NCBI RefSeq assembly: GCF_009730915.1
Contig: NC_052475.1
Coordinates: 29,511,016 to 29,575,015 of the forward strand
Direction of reading: 5' to 3'
DNA from: Dioscorea cayenensis subsp. rotundata
Lineage: Eukaryota; Streptophyta; Magnoliopsida; Dioscoreales; Dioscoreaceae
DNA length: 64,000 nucleotides
The position numbers and the translations under genes are program-made. This document shows, piece after piece, positions 49,037-61,815 of this stretch; position 1 is the stretch's first letter, and every line of letters starts with the position of its first letter. The notes beneath the pieces were generated by a model. It was given only the letters and a program-made list of their open reading frames with translations, did no database searches and was not told where the DNA came from.

Positions 49037-51450
49037 TGATAGCAAATGATGGTTGTGATTCCAGGTAGTAATTTAATATTTTTCTAGCAAAATTTGGTTT
49101 TTGCTGAGCGATTAGATGAATTTAGGGTTTGTTCTTTTATTAATTTTTTTTTTGTTGCATTGAATGAATTTTTATTGTTTGAATCGTGGGAATTTGATGT
49201 GATCCGTGATCGTTGTGTTATTTTATTTAAATTATTTAGGTGGCATTTGGCATCCTATAGTTATTCTTGAATATTTCTAATTTCAAGCTTGGAAAGTGGG
49301 ATGCTATTCTAATTTTTTTAGAATACTCGAATAATTCTAATTTCAGAATACTATTCTAGTTTGTTCTGCTTATATTCTATATTCTTCAGCTTGGAAAGTG
49401 GGATGTTGTTTTGAATCACAAGACTGCAAGTGCATTTATTCTTGTGATGTTATTCCAAAAAGCTGAAATTGATCTAGTCTTTCAAAGTGTAAATTTACAT
49501 AGATATTTCTTGTGTCATCAGTCATCTATGGCACTCAATAGTGTAAATTTACATTATGCAAGTTTATACACTCTGTAAATTTACATAGTGTGAAGTTACA
49601 TTCAGTATAAATCTTCTTTGAACTCTATGGATAAAGAGATAAGTGGACTACAAGAACATTGGGGCATCTATTCATGTGAGGTTTTTCCAAAAAAAAAAAT
49701 GAAATATGTAGAGATGTGGATGGTTCTTTTTTATCTATGGACTACTTTGATCTTCTTTGAACTCAGTCTATTTATAGATAAGTGGGAGTGCGGGATTCAT
49801 CCAAAGTTTAACTGTTGTGTGGTTACCAGTTATTTAGCTCAGCTGTAAAAGAATTGGCCATGTCATTTTTTTACATCTTGAATGAATTGAAGCAATCTTA
49901 AGTGCACCAACTGGTGTTTTTTCTTAACTTGTAATTTTATATCATCTCACTAAGTCTATTTATGATCTTCTATAATCTGGCAATGACTTGATTTGAATGT
50001 CATTTCCGTCTACCGGTCTTGTTGGAAATTTTTGTTTCTGGCCATGGCCATGTTATGTGATCCTTGTTATCTTCTTTGTAATTCATAATTAAACTTGATG
50101 ATGGAACTGTCTTGTAGAGAACACATAATTCATATTCTTAATTATATTCATTTATAAATATTGATTACTTGTATTAGTCACATTGGGTATATTCAAATGT
50201 AAATTTTCATTCCAGAGAGTGAATTGGAATTCCGTTCATCTTGGATTTCTTAGTTGTGTTTTAACTGGATCTCATTTTATCGGGGGACTTCATAACATAT
50301 GTCTCTAAGCTTTTTATCATCAATCACTAGACATGCACAAACCCTAAGGAAGTTATCTCTTTTATGGTAAAGCATATCTATTGTTAATTCACTGTGCTTA
50401 TTTAGTTTATTTTGTTTATTACAGGTGGGTGTGCTTTTCAATGAAAGAGTAAAGCATGCTGATGAGGCAGTGAATGAGAACCGAGTAGTAATTCTGGAAA
50501 ATCTTGCATTTTCCATCAATGCAACTAGTATTGATTTGTTTTTATAAACTATTCATGTCCAGACATTCAGGTCTGGTTGTAACATTAGCGCATCTTATTC
50601 AGAATCTTTGGCTTGACCGCATAGGTTAAACACATATCTATCATTTTCCAATGTTACTATGATAATTGTCTGCTCCTTCAATAGTCAGCAAAAATATCTC
50701 ACCTTGTCTATTGTCATTAGACCACTTATATCTTTTTCTGTGCATCTTTATATTTGCTCTCTTTTTTTTTTTTTTGTTCAAATTATAAAGCAATGTGAAT
50801 ATTCAATTACAGTAAAATGCTTGTTCTGGAGCTTTTATGTTGGAAATTTTGTGATTTTGTATAAGATGCATAAGTATATTTACTCGAAAATGGTCCTCAA
50901 TCTATAAACAGGCTCTATGTATCCATGTGAACATTTGAAGGTCTGGAATGGACCGAGTGATGGTGCTATGTTTAAATTATCTTTCTGTTTTATTAACAAG
51001 AGCGTTTGAAGAGATTTATCATAATTTAGATTGATTACCTTAAACTTGTATTTCGTTTAGCTTTCTTAAAGTTTCTTTTCTTGCAATCACCAAAAGTTCA
51101 TTGTGTGTATGAAGAACTACTTTTAATATTTGCAATGCAATAGCAAATCTTAAAAACAAATTAAAGTAATTCTAAGATAGAGAGAGCAAATAAAGTGCAA
51201 ATTAAAAATGAATATATTTGACCAGAAAAATACAAGCAAACTCGGATAAAAAAGCAGTTGGTACAAGGAGGATGCTGCGTAGCTTGCATATAACTGAGAA
51301 CGCAAGCACACAGGTGGTCCATCACATTGCAAACCAGATAAATAAATATCACTTGTCTCATGGCTTTAAACTTGCGCAGCTCTTGGTCCATGCACAAAAG
51401 AAGGTGAATTCAAATTACTGGTGCAGGATCTACAAACGGATCGATTAAGA
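49037..51450. other. TMCO1-like 3' region with probable 3'UTR intron
   Basis: A donor-like CCAG/GTAGTA sits at 49065, 28 nt after the stop, and an acceptor TTTATTACAG ends at 50424, before a less AT-rich stretch (about 50425-50540). This suggests a 1.36 kb intron in the 3' UTR. Within it, near 49485-49600, GTGTAAATTTACAT-type words recur. No other gene seen. Confidence 0.4.
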
Positions 51451-54400
51451 CTAGGACTGGTTATTTGGCAGCTTGCTAAGAACTGAATGTTCTGGCTTGT
51501 GATCGCATTCGAAATCAAGATGAACAAACGCCCGCTCGACCTCAGGAAGCTGTTCAAGCTTTATCTGCAATGATTCACCGATTGCATGCGCTTCCTTTAG
51601 AGGCAACTCTTCAGGGAGCTCAATGTCCACCTGTGCCATTCATGTTTTTCAAATTAAACAACAAGAAGCTTTTGATTTTGCTACAAGATCACCGACAAGA
51701 TAAAATGTTTACAGGATAATATCAAGCCTGTTTTGAATTATACACCGATTGAGTTTATGGTAAAGTCTAGTTTATGAAGCGGAAGCACAAACAAGATATG
51801 CACAAATCACGATTAGAATTGAATGATATAGTTTATATAGCATTCTAATTTATCAAGCACAAGGACAAGGATGAACATCAATCATGCCTAGAACTAAATA
51901 TATCAAGTTTATAGGATTCTAGTTTATTAAGAAAAAGCACGCATAAGTGGTGCGTCAAGCCTGATTTGAGCTAAACCTAGCAAGTTATTTATCAAGAAAA
52001 TTGCAAACAAGTTTTGAAGTTCGAATTAAATAGATCTAGATTATGGCATAATAGTTCACCAGGCAAAATCAGAAAGAAGATACTTATCAAGCTTACTTTT
52101 AATTAAATCGATCCAGCTCATAGCATTCAAGCTCATCAAACAAAAGTTTAAACAAAAAATGCATGAACACCAGGTTATAATGATAAGGTGAAGCAATTAC
52201 CACCACCCATCTAAGCTGAACAAACTATTCTGAATAGTATTTTTTTTAAAAAGTATTTCTTAATGTTTAGAACAAACCTCAACAAAGTACAGAACTCCAA
52301 ATGTATATGCGCGAACAGTGTCAACACGTTTTATTTGAGAATCATGCCTTATGACAAGGTATGTCAATTTCTGCAACATTTCAGGAGGGGCTGATTGGCC
52401 CACCAGAGTAACTGTGCCAATGAATTTGAGAATGAATTAGTAATAAAGTGAAAAACTGATGTTTCTATGTAAATCTGCTATTACACATGAACTCAAAGTA
52501 ATTCCAGAATTTAATATTTCTTGAAAACATCAAACTCAGACTTGATTAAAGGCAATCGCCCCAAGAACATTATCTTGACACTTTCTAAGGGCCAAAAACA
52601 AAAGTACACACAAAGGTAGCTTCACAAAATTAATTTCATCTCAAATTCAAAAAGTTCCAGTCGAGGCAAATATTATTAGTCAGTTGGGAAGCTCTGGCAA
52701 ACAGTTTGCAAACCCTTTAAATAATAAAAATGGCTTTCTGAAGCCATGAGATAACAGGGAAAGAAGGCAACAGACCTGCGTTCTCCCATACAGTTCCTGA
52801 CCAATTTGAAATTGTATAAATTGCAAGTAGAACAGCTCCAGCAGGATCAATCCACCAGTAAAATTTATCACCAAGAACAGCAGCAGCCAAACCCACAACA
52901 TTGGTTACAACATCAAAATAATGATCCTAGACATGAAAGATGGAGTGAATTTTAGAATAATCACATGCATAGTTAATACCATAAGAAAAGGACACAGTTG
53001 CCAAGTGATCCAAATGAAAAGTTCAGCAAGAAACCTTAGCATAAGCACGGACAATATCATTCCCAGATGTTCTGCAATAAAGCCAAAGAGCAAGTTTTAC
53101 CACTGTAGCAGACAACATGATTGAATATAACCAAATTAACTGTGTTGATGTCATTTTTGGCTTTGGGTCATTTTCTATCAATTGTTCAACAGCCTGAATA
53201 AGAACTTGGAAACCTGAAAAATCAAGAATTAAAATTAAAAAATTCACTGTTATTTCACTCACAAAGGGTTTTCACACTATCAAAAACATGTGCACACACA
53301 TATGAATACGAGGGATGTCACATTCATTTATGCAGCATCAGGAAAAAAAATCTAGCAGCATAAAAGCTGATATGTACTCACAAAGGGCTTCACACTATCA
53401 AAAACTGATGTGTACGCACACATGAAGACGGTGATTCATCTCTTCAGATCAGAAGAAGACAAGGGATATCACATTCATTTATGCAGCATCAGACAAAAAA
53501 AAAGAATCTAACAGCACAAAAACTATGATTATATCAATAAGCTACATCTGTAATTAAAGGATTAAAAGCGAGCCAAAACCTATAATCATAACAGAAAGAC
53601 AATGTCACAGAAGAAAATACCTAAAGTGGCCATGACAGCAGCAAAGACTATGATGCCTACTGGTTGCATGCGCAACTTGCCAATTGGATATTTGTAGATA
53701 TTAACATTCTTCATAGTCAAATGTGTGAACCATAGAATACCCCCCGCCATAAGATCCAACAGAGAATCAAGTGTTGACGCAGCTATGGCAATGGATCCAC
53801 TTCTCACAGTAGCATAAATCTGACAGCCAAAAATGATTAATTCATTAAATCACATATAGAACAATAAAATTTCAACAAATTTTCATTCAAAACAACAAGT
53901 ATTGCTGATTAAAATCTTTCGTGTTATCTGAAAACCCCAATTGTGAAAAAATTATTGCACAAATTACCTTTAATATTAACAGCGCAATGTTTGCATAATT
54001 AGATATCCTCATAGCAAATTCACTCTGAGCTTGCTCTGCAAGCTCTTGCTCTTCATCCAGTACACCAGGTGCACTAATAGCATCAACTTCCTCAAAGGAT
54101 CTGAGAGTAGAAAACTGCCGTTCATAGTATTCTTTCTCTCCTACATCAGAAAATCAAACAAAATTCATACTTGGCTCAAAAAACAGGCAATAATATAGAA
54201 TTAGAATATTTCTTGTTAGAGATTATAAAAATTATTAAAAAAAAAAACATATGGTTCATGTTATCCATATATGCATAAAGAATACAGATTGTCTTGGACC
54301 AAACCGATATTTCCACAAATGAAGAGACAGACAAACAGACACGGGAATAATTAAAATGCAAAATCCAGGACATTTAACCAATGAATACTTTACATTAGTA

Positions 54401-55093
54401 ACCAGATATGAAATAATTCAGAGGAATAAAAGGAATTTATGTATTGACATGTATGGTAGCATCCCTCTCTCAATTAGTTCTTACAAAGAGGGAAAAAAAA
54501 CCCCTTTCCTCCCGGAACAAACAAAAATAGAGAACAAGGATAATCATACATAAATCAATCAAACATTGTTCCCAAACATTCATAAATCATAATTCATTTG
54601 ACTAATCAGATCCAAAATTTAAAAAAATGGACAATCCACAAGTTCCCAAATAATATTTAGGGGACAAAAAAAAGAAAATGAAAAAAAATCAAAGTCATCT
54701 CTTTGAATATTCATGGAATCATTCCCAAGCTCAAAGCAAGAAATTCTCCAAAATATCTTAATCCATAAACAAATCAGAAGCTAAACACCAAGAACAAAAA
54801 CGGAACAACATAAATTAAAACAAAAACAAAAACAAAAAAAAAAATCATAGAAGAATCCCAAATAGAGAAATCTCACAAGAATCACCTTTGATGAGGCCTT
54901 TCGTACGGGACAAGTCAATGTGGTAGGGTGTCTCGGGGTCCACGCTCCGCCGGACCTTCTCCGGCAGCCTAGATAAGAACTCCCTTCGCAGAGAGATCCC
55001 CGAATTCCTCCGCCGCGGCACAGGAGCTCCGTTCTCGTTCTGAGGCACCTTCCCGCCGAGCAACGGCACTCTCACCTGGTCTTCTACTTCCAT
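51451..55093 (-). CDS. MTP: Metal tolerance protein, Mn-type cation diffusion facilitator (MTP9/10 clade)
   Basis: A proton-coupled Mn2+ exporter of an internal or plasma membrane. Seven GT-AG exons join in frame (54886-55093, 53968-54140, 53621-53819, 53035-53213, 52776-52926, 52278-52411, 51451-51630), giving 407 residues. The cytosolic N terminus has [20 protein letters not shown]. Metal sites are DSLLD (145-149) and DHYFD (254-258); Asp-rich DxxxD at both sites is the mark of Mn-CDFs, where Zn-CDFs use HxxxD. Also seen are [40 protein letters not shown], and the C-terminal dimer domain [19 protein letters not shown] to [19 protein letters not shown]. The sequence best matches what I recall of Arabidopsis MTP9/MTP10 rather than MTP8 or MTP11. 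No frame break seen. Confidence 0.95.
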
Positions 55094-55299
55094 CTCTCTC
55101 TCGATCCCCCAGCAGAGCTCCTTTCCGAAACCAAACCCTAACCCTGATAACTGCGATTCGGCAGCGACGAGAAAGAAGAGAAATGAGCGTTCAGCGGTAT
55201 GTTCTTGGCCGTCGCTCTTTTTGACAAAAATGGCAGCATTAGCATGCACGGGAAACGGGAATCGGGAAACGGAAAATCCCAAGAATTTTATTTATTTAT

Positions 55300-56490
55300 T
55301 TATTTATTTATTTTACAAAAGAGAAATAACTAATTTGTTCACAAAAAGACATAAATTCGTTTTTGCATGGTTGGAGGTTTATCCTTAGGAGGTCTGTCAT
55401 GCTCGCAGGGTAATCGATCGACATCCGTACTTTATTTGTCGCTTTCGCAGAGATGATCCTACGTAACCCGGGTTTCTATGATCGTTCTTATAGAGCTGCC
55501 AATCGTATGCTGGATTGCTCGATTTAATAACTTCTAAAATAAAAAGCATGAATCTTTTAAGATAATTACCAATATATCTCTAGATTATATAATAAAAACC
55601 AATAAAATTTATAAACCTATGGCTAAAGATTGAGCCACGTCTTAGTTCCGTGATAGTTACCACGGAATCGAGTCTACCGGATAAAAAATTATCCTTTACT
55701 TTGTCGTTTATCGATTTGGTTAAAAAAAAAAAAGTTAGAGAATGCGCACAGTTATATAGCACAATCATAAATTTAACATGCAATTATGTTTTCATTTTAC
55801 TTGAGTTTTCTGTAGCTTGCCAGAGATTTTTTTTTTATTTGATTTAAGATATTTTTTTGAAATAAACATCTTATGAAAAAACCGAAATCAATGGAATAAA
55901 ATATTGTTGGTTAAAAAATATATTATTTTTTTAATTTATAATTAATATATATATGACTCATCATCTAGGACATTCACAACAATCATTAGATTACTATCTA
56001 ATGGCTATATTATATTTATGAATATAATGATATATAATAATTATGAAACAGTAAATTTACTTATTATCCATATAAATAATAGCGGTAGGATAATGATCCA
56101 AAGGCTACAAATAAACATATCTAGTGAATACTTATTTACATAGGCACACAAATGACTTATGAATAGAGTATATATTAATATACATATATTTATTAAAAAT
56201 ATATTGTAATATAAATTTTTTGATTCGAGTGACATTAATTCCGTTGACAGGTTTAGATGGCATTTTAATATTATTGTAGATTTGAAGTGCATCTTATCCT
56301 CGAGAGCATGCACATAGGTAATTTATGCCCACAGGATGTTATTAAACCTTTAATATGTATATATATTATATATAATCAATAGAGAAAATGATTTGAGATC
56401 TTTGAAGAGTTTGAAAACGACTTCACTTGCTTGAAGAAGCAAGTGTGAGCTCACCCTGGTCCTAACAACATCACTAGGGCCCGCGCGATA
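55300..56490. other. AT-rich intergenic stretch
   Basis: Starts with a TTTA microsatellite (about 55288-55312). No gene recognised. Confidence 0.5.
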
Positions 56491-56491
56491 C

Positions 56492-56834
56492 TAAGGTCTT
56501 GTTTGAATTGGTTTTTGAAAAACCCAGAAGTGCTTTTTTATAAGTTAAGATCTTTTGGGTTCCAAAAATGTTGTTTAGTATCGAGCTTTCGAAAAAGCGG
56601 TGCAAAAAAATTGAAAATATAGTTTTTTTCAAAAGCTAATCATGATCAGAACTATGAAAAAACTGCTTTTTAAACTTTATTTTTTTACGACGATTTGCTT
56701 CTACATAAAAGTTAATCCAGATAGCAAATACAAAAAGTGCTTAACTTACTCTGGAGAAACACTTTTTTTCATAAACACATCTACTAAACTAAAAAAAAAC
56801 ACTTTTTTGATAAGCCAATCCTAACAAGGCCTAA
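56492..56834. mobile_element. Tourist-like (PIF/Harbinger) MITE
   Basis: The element is 56495-56831 (337 bp). The left end GGTCTTGTTTGAATTGG and the inverse of the right end, GGCCTTGTTAGGATTGG, match at most positions; inversion continues inward through AAGTGCTTTTT-like sequence. TAA flanks both sides (56492-56494 and 56832-56834), the 3-bp target duplication of PIF/Harbinger elements. No coding capacity. Confidence 0.75.
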
Positions 56835-56845
56835 GTTAATGACAA

Positions 56846-56847
<2 letters not shown>

Positions 56848-56883
<36 letters not shown>
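56848..56883. repeat. (AAT)n microsatellite
   Basis: About a dozen uninterrupted AAT units. Confidence 0.95.
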
Positions 56884-56886
<3 letters not shown>

Positions 56887-57381
56887 TTCATGATAAATAG
56901 AAATAGAAGTAAAATTATAATTTTAGAAAATTTATTTAAAAGTCTTTATAACTTTTCAAATATCCACTGCAACCCACTAACATTTCAATTTCTTCTAAAG
57001 TCCCTTTTTTTTCAGTTTACTTATTTTTCAGTTCCTGTATCAGTTTATTTTATTTAAAAATTTAATTTTGCACAGCTTATAAAATGTATATTCCGTTTAT
57101 TAAGTATATTTTTTATTTAACATTATATGTTTACTTGTAACTACATAAATTTTTATTTAAAATGTAATATTTTTGTTTAATATTTATTTTTGATGTTTAA
57201 TATTTTAATTTTTTATTTATTATTTTGTGTTTCTATTTAAAATCATTGAGGGACATTTCTGATAAAAGGACTCGAAAAAAATAAGTTATTAGATATAGTT
57301 AAAAAATAATTTTTTGGAGATATAAAATAAAATAAGGGGTTTTTTTTTTAATCAAGAGAGAATTGAAAGGATGATATGAAT

Positions 57382-57585
57382 AGTTTCCTATTGCCAACGA
57401 CCATTTGGTCTATTGGCATTGAGTCCCTTGCGTAAGGTGTTCGCCTCGAGTATCGAGCGTGGCTCTCCGAGTTCGATCCCCATCTCGCGCAAGGTGAAGG
57501 CGCGATTCGATGGTGGCGCATGCCCTCCACGTGCTTTGTCTCGGGTTCAGCGGCATCGCCTCTCAGAAAAAAAGAGTTTCCTATT
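57382..57585 (+). mobile_element. tRNA-derived SINE (family B) with 11-bp target duplication
   Basis: The SINE is 57393-57574 (182 bp). The head holds TGGTCTATTGGCATTGAG (A-box region) and GAGTTCGATCCCC (B-box region). The short tail is AGAAAAAAAG. Exact 11-bp duplications AGTTTCCTATT lie at 57382-57392 and 57575-57585, so the copy is probably young. The body is GC-rich compared with its surroundings. Confidence 0.88.
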
Positions 57586-57599
57586 TAAAAACTATAATT

Positions 57600-58324
57600 G
57601 GGTTTAATAATGGGATGCAAAAGCAGGTTTAAATTGAAAAGATCTCAAGAGAGCTGAGAGAAAAAAAAATTTTAAGATGTTTGGGTTAGTTGCAAGCCAT
57701 GTATGGAAATTATGGAACCAGTGAGCGGTGGTCCTGTTAAGTATTAATTGTTCATTAATTCAATAGCTCTAATCACGGATCAACATGTGCAGCTACATGT
57801 TCTTTTGTTTACTTTTTTTTAAATTTTTATGTACTTGTTATTTAATTTTATGTACGTCACCAGATACCAAATCCGTTCATGCAATGATTTTGATTTTGAT
57901 TTTGGGGGACCCTGCACGAAAATTGTGCATTTGGTTATTTAAATTTGAATAAATAATTGAAAAAGATAAACATTGACGTGTTACTTTAATTATTATAAAT
58001 GAATTGGTCCTCCGTGGTACCGTGGTAGTATAGTAAAATTTTTGTTTATCCATTGTTTATTATGATTTTTAGTACTATATAATCCTTGTTATTTGTCGTT
58101 TACTGAATTTCAATGTGGATTCACTGTGAAGAAGTCATACTCTCTGTCTCTTGATCTTGAGTTATATGAGATCAAGGATTTGTTATTATACAATTATGAT
58201 CTCTGATATTTATTTTAGGTGTGCTTAATAAGTCTTTTTTATCTCTTGTATTAACCAATCACAAATAGTAAATTTTTAAAGGAATGTTCATTGTAATTAA
58301 TTTTTATATATATTTACTTGTTTA

Positions 58325-58392
<68 letters not shown>

Positions 58393-59700
58393 GTAAGTTT
58401 TTGTCGCTAGTTATTAAAACTAGAAATTTATATAAAAAATTTAAAATTTAATAATTTAATTGATATATATATATATATATTTTTATAAATATGAAGAAGC
58501 CCCGAATCCTCATGCTATCAATTGAGGGCTTTCATAGAACATACGCAGTTGAGCACAGTGCAAATGAACAGTGAGGATTAAGTGGGGTTAGTTTAGATTG
58601 ATTAGTTGTTAGTTTTATTTATAAATAATTGTTGTAGATGTAATAAAAATAGGGTTGAATGGTTAAGATTTATTGAGATACTATACTGAATTTGATTGAA
58701 TGGTTCAGATCAAAACACTGTACATTCTATTTTTTACTATCAACCGTTGATAACAAATTTGTATAGATTTGAATTCTAACAACGTGGGCAGAAGATATGT
58801 CTTTTATATATATATATATATATATTGTCATTTAATTATCCCTTTCCATGCATATGAAATTTTTGTAAAATAAAAAAATGAATAATGTGATATTATGCGA
58901 AAAAGTTGTTTGAATTATTTACATAAATGACGTAGATGTCTGTTGATGGCCACATCATCCTACTCTAGATAGAGTAGAATGGCATGGCCGCCAATGAGCA
59001 TCCACGTTCACTATATCATATGCTCATATTTATTTGAATTTATAAATTTATAAAAAAAAGTATTTATAAAAGTTAACTTAAGAAGAATTTAATTAGCTGT
59101 TCTACATGATTTAAAATAATAATAATAATAATAATAATAAAGAAAGCATTTCAAAATTGAACAAATTATCAAAAGACTTATCTTGTGGCATGAGAAAGAC
59201 AGTTCCAAAAAGATTTTTTGGTCCATTATTGAACTTGTAGAGACTTTCAATGGTTGAATAAACAGTCACCTGTCATAGTTTTATTTTTTTAATTATATTA
59301 TTATAGTATGAGTCTCATATCATAATTATAAAGAGAGAATTTATAATTAAAAAGTATTCCCAAATTAATCAGTTTTAAGTATTGTTAATCTTTATTAGGA
59401 ATAATATTATTAGCTTTGATATGTGTTAATTTTTTTTAAAAAAATATAATATATGGGTAACTCTTTTTAAAATTTTTAAAGTTTTTTATTTTTTGCATAT
59501 ATACCCTAAAATTTACAGATTATTGCATTACATTACAAACTTCAGTTTCACAAGTCACGACCAAGCTGAAAAGGAACCAGGTACATGTTCAAAAGATAAT
59601 ATTATATTGTTTAAGACTTTGGCATCCATTTTTATCCCACAAAAACATTTCAACCCATCGACATGGTTATTAGCTTCAAAAGTTCACATCATGTCAAAGC
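57600..59700. other. AT-rich intergenic stretch with microsatellites
   Basis: Contains a compound (TA)n(GA)n run at about 58326-58393, TA runs near 58464-58481 and 58805-58826, and an AAT run near 59118-59140. No gene recognised. Confidence 0.6.
58326..58393. repeat. Compound (TA)n(GA)n microsatellite
   Basis: TA repeats run directly into GA repeats with one G interruption. Confidence 0.95.
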
Positions 59701-59709
59701 TTAGCTTTG

Positions 59710-59960
59710 ACCTGCTAACGACTTTTCGGATTATTAAGATACGTGGGTCGATAGATAGCTCTCACCGAATGGTGAGAATTGATTCATCTGAAAGCGCATT
59801 TTTGGGAGTTGTGAATAGTGGTTGTGTCAGCGGGTGGTTCAGTAGCCGCGTGAGACGGCCCCGTCCCCACTTGTTCTACACGTCCCTGGGGTCTCTAGTG
59901 GGTTCGTCCGCTCCTCTTCCCCAAAAGCTTAGTCTTGACCTGGCAAAAAATAAAAAATAA
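59710..59960 (+). mobile_element. Diverged SINE related to the 27.1 kb copy
   Basis: Shares ATGGTGAGA, GCGCATTTTTGGGAG, TAGTGGTTGTGT, GGGTGGT and CCCCGTCCCCACTTG-type words, in the same order, with the minus-strand SINE at 27141-27372, and ends in CTTGACCTGGC plus an A-rich tail (AAAAAATAAAAAATAAAAA). The tRNA-like head is worn. A 19-bp imperfect direct repeat (AAAGCTTAG..TTGACCTG) occurs at about 59696-59714 and 59924-59942. No clear target duplication. Confidence 0.55.
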
Positions 59961-60682
59961 AAAGATTTTCATGTATAAGATACTCACATAGAAGGTTTAT
60001 TATGAAGCTTTTATTATTAAAAAATAAAGAATAAAAATGATAATAAAAAAGATGCTAATAATATTTACAGGGGTTTATGCGCAATTCCCTACTTTTATAG
60101 GGATCTAAGTGCAAAAATCTAATTTATAATATCAATAATTTATTTAATCCAAAAAATTTGGAAAAGATGATTTCACAATTAATTTGTATTTGATTACTTT
60201 ATAATAATAGTAAAGTCTAAGCCAATCACCTCCAAAATAAAAATAAAAATAAATAAGTCAACAATCACCTTCAATGAATTAAGTATTTAAGTTGCCATTT
60301 CCATGCCAACTTTTTAAAATATAATTTCAGACCTTATTTTAGTGTGAAATATTCTAGAAAAGCATAGTCAATTATCTTTAATTGCATGCTAAGCATTAGG
60401 ATTAAACTAAAAGAGGTATGTATTGTGTTTGAATCTCTTGTTTTTATGTTAAAATGGGAATGTTTGGTGGTATACTTCGCCAACTTTCTTAGACATTTCT
60501 GATTATTTTTTTTTTCTTTTTGTTTGATTTGTCCCATTCCAATTCAAGATATAAAAATGATATTTTTATATTATACATATATAAACTGTCTATTATCAGT
60601 TAATAATGAATGAAAATTAGGTTAAATATCTTACATAACTTATGCATACATGTAAACATTTTATATTTCATGCCTGCCTATA

Positions 60683-60687
<5 letters not shown>

Positions 60688-60719
<32 letters not shown>
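60688..60719. repeat. (TA)n microsatellite
   Basis: Sixteen or so TA units. Confidence 0.95.
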
Positions 60720-60722
<3 letters not shown>

Positions 60723-61125
60723 TGACTTACTCTGCTTTTGCATTTTATGTTACAACCATATATAAAGTTAAATAATATTTTGAGTAGCATTATTATAAAG
60801 TATAATATTAATATTTCTAATAAAAATATTTGAGAAAATAGAACATTAAAGGTTAAAAAAATCATTATATTAGCGAGGGGTATAAATGTCATTCGCTCCA
60901 ATAGCCTATAGTAACCTTCATTAGTGTGTGTAAGAGAGAGAATATTAATGAAGATATGTGTAATTCCGAGTTTTAGAAGGATATACATTTAAAAAAAAAT
61001 CCTAAATTTTATTATGGAAAGAGAAAATATTTAAAAAAATTGTGTAATTCTGAGTTTTAGAAGATTATATATTTAAAAACATTCTAAAATTTATTATAAA
61101 AAGGAACACATGATTATCAACAGTG

Positions 61126-61220
61126 TCCTGAGCTATTGGCACTCAGAGTCTCTTGCTTTATGGGTGACAGAAATCGAATCCCTGCAGGCACAAAGTGAGA
61201 GTGTATTGTTTAATTAAAAA
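61126..61220 (+). mobile_element. SINE fragment, family B-like
   Basis: GAGCTATTGGCACTCAGAGT followed by CTCTTGC and AATCGAATCCCTGC resembles the head of the 57393 SINE (CTATTGGCATTGAGTCCCTTGC; GAGTTCGATCCCC). The rest is lost or worn; no target duplication seen. Confidence 0.4.
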
Positions 61221-61815
61221 ATCCGCATATGTTTTTAACTAATTCTATGTTAGTTGAAATGCTCATAGTCTAATGACTATAATTAATGATGTGGCTTGTC
61301 CACTTATATGAAAAAAAAAAATTAAAGTAAAGGTTGACACTCATTTTCCACTAATTCATGATCTATGAATATATAAAAAAGAAAAAAATTGTAATTATCA
61401 AATCTGCATGACCACTTTTACCGAAGAGTTAATATTTCATTCTCAACTAAGTCAGAGGTTAAAGATTCAAAACTGAAGCTAGTTCATATTATATTATATA
61501 TATATATATATATATAAATTGCAGGGGTATGCTTGTTAATGCATTATGATCTTTACATTCAACATTTTTCTGCATAATGTTCTTCACGTTCAAATCAAAG
61601 CATACAAAAAAACAGAAAACATCAAACAGAAAAATCCAAATGGAGAGTAGTTTCCCAATCAAAATCTTGCCATCATTCAGCAATTGTCAGAAATAAGAAT
61701 TCAATCTGATGCTTTTCAGAAATAAATTATTCAGTTAAAAAACACATTAAAAAAAAAAAAAAGATGAATTCAGGAAATTGTTTGATAAAAAAAGTAGGAA
61801 AAAAAGTAGTCATGA

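Noticed and set aside
48562-49045. Long antisense frames over the TMCO1-like gene
   Set aside because: Shadows of a GC-rich single exon whose sense frame is conserved.
59493-59960. 155-residue plus-strand frame
   Set aside because: Overlaps a diverged SINE and its A-rich tail; no protein family resemblance.
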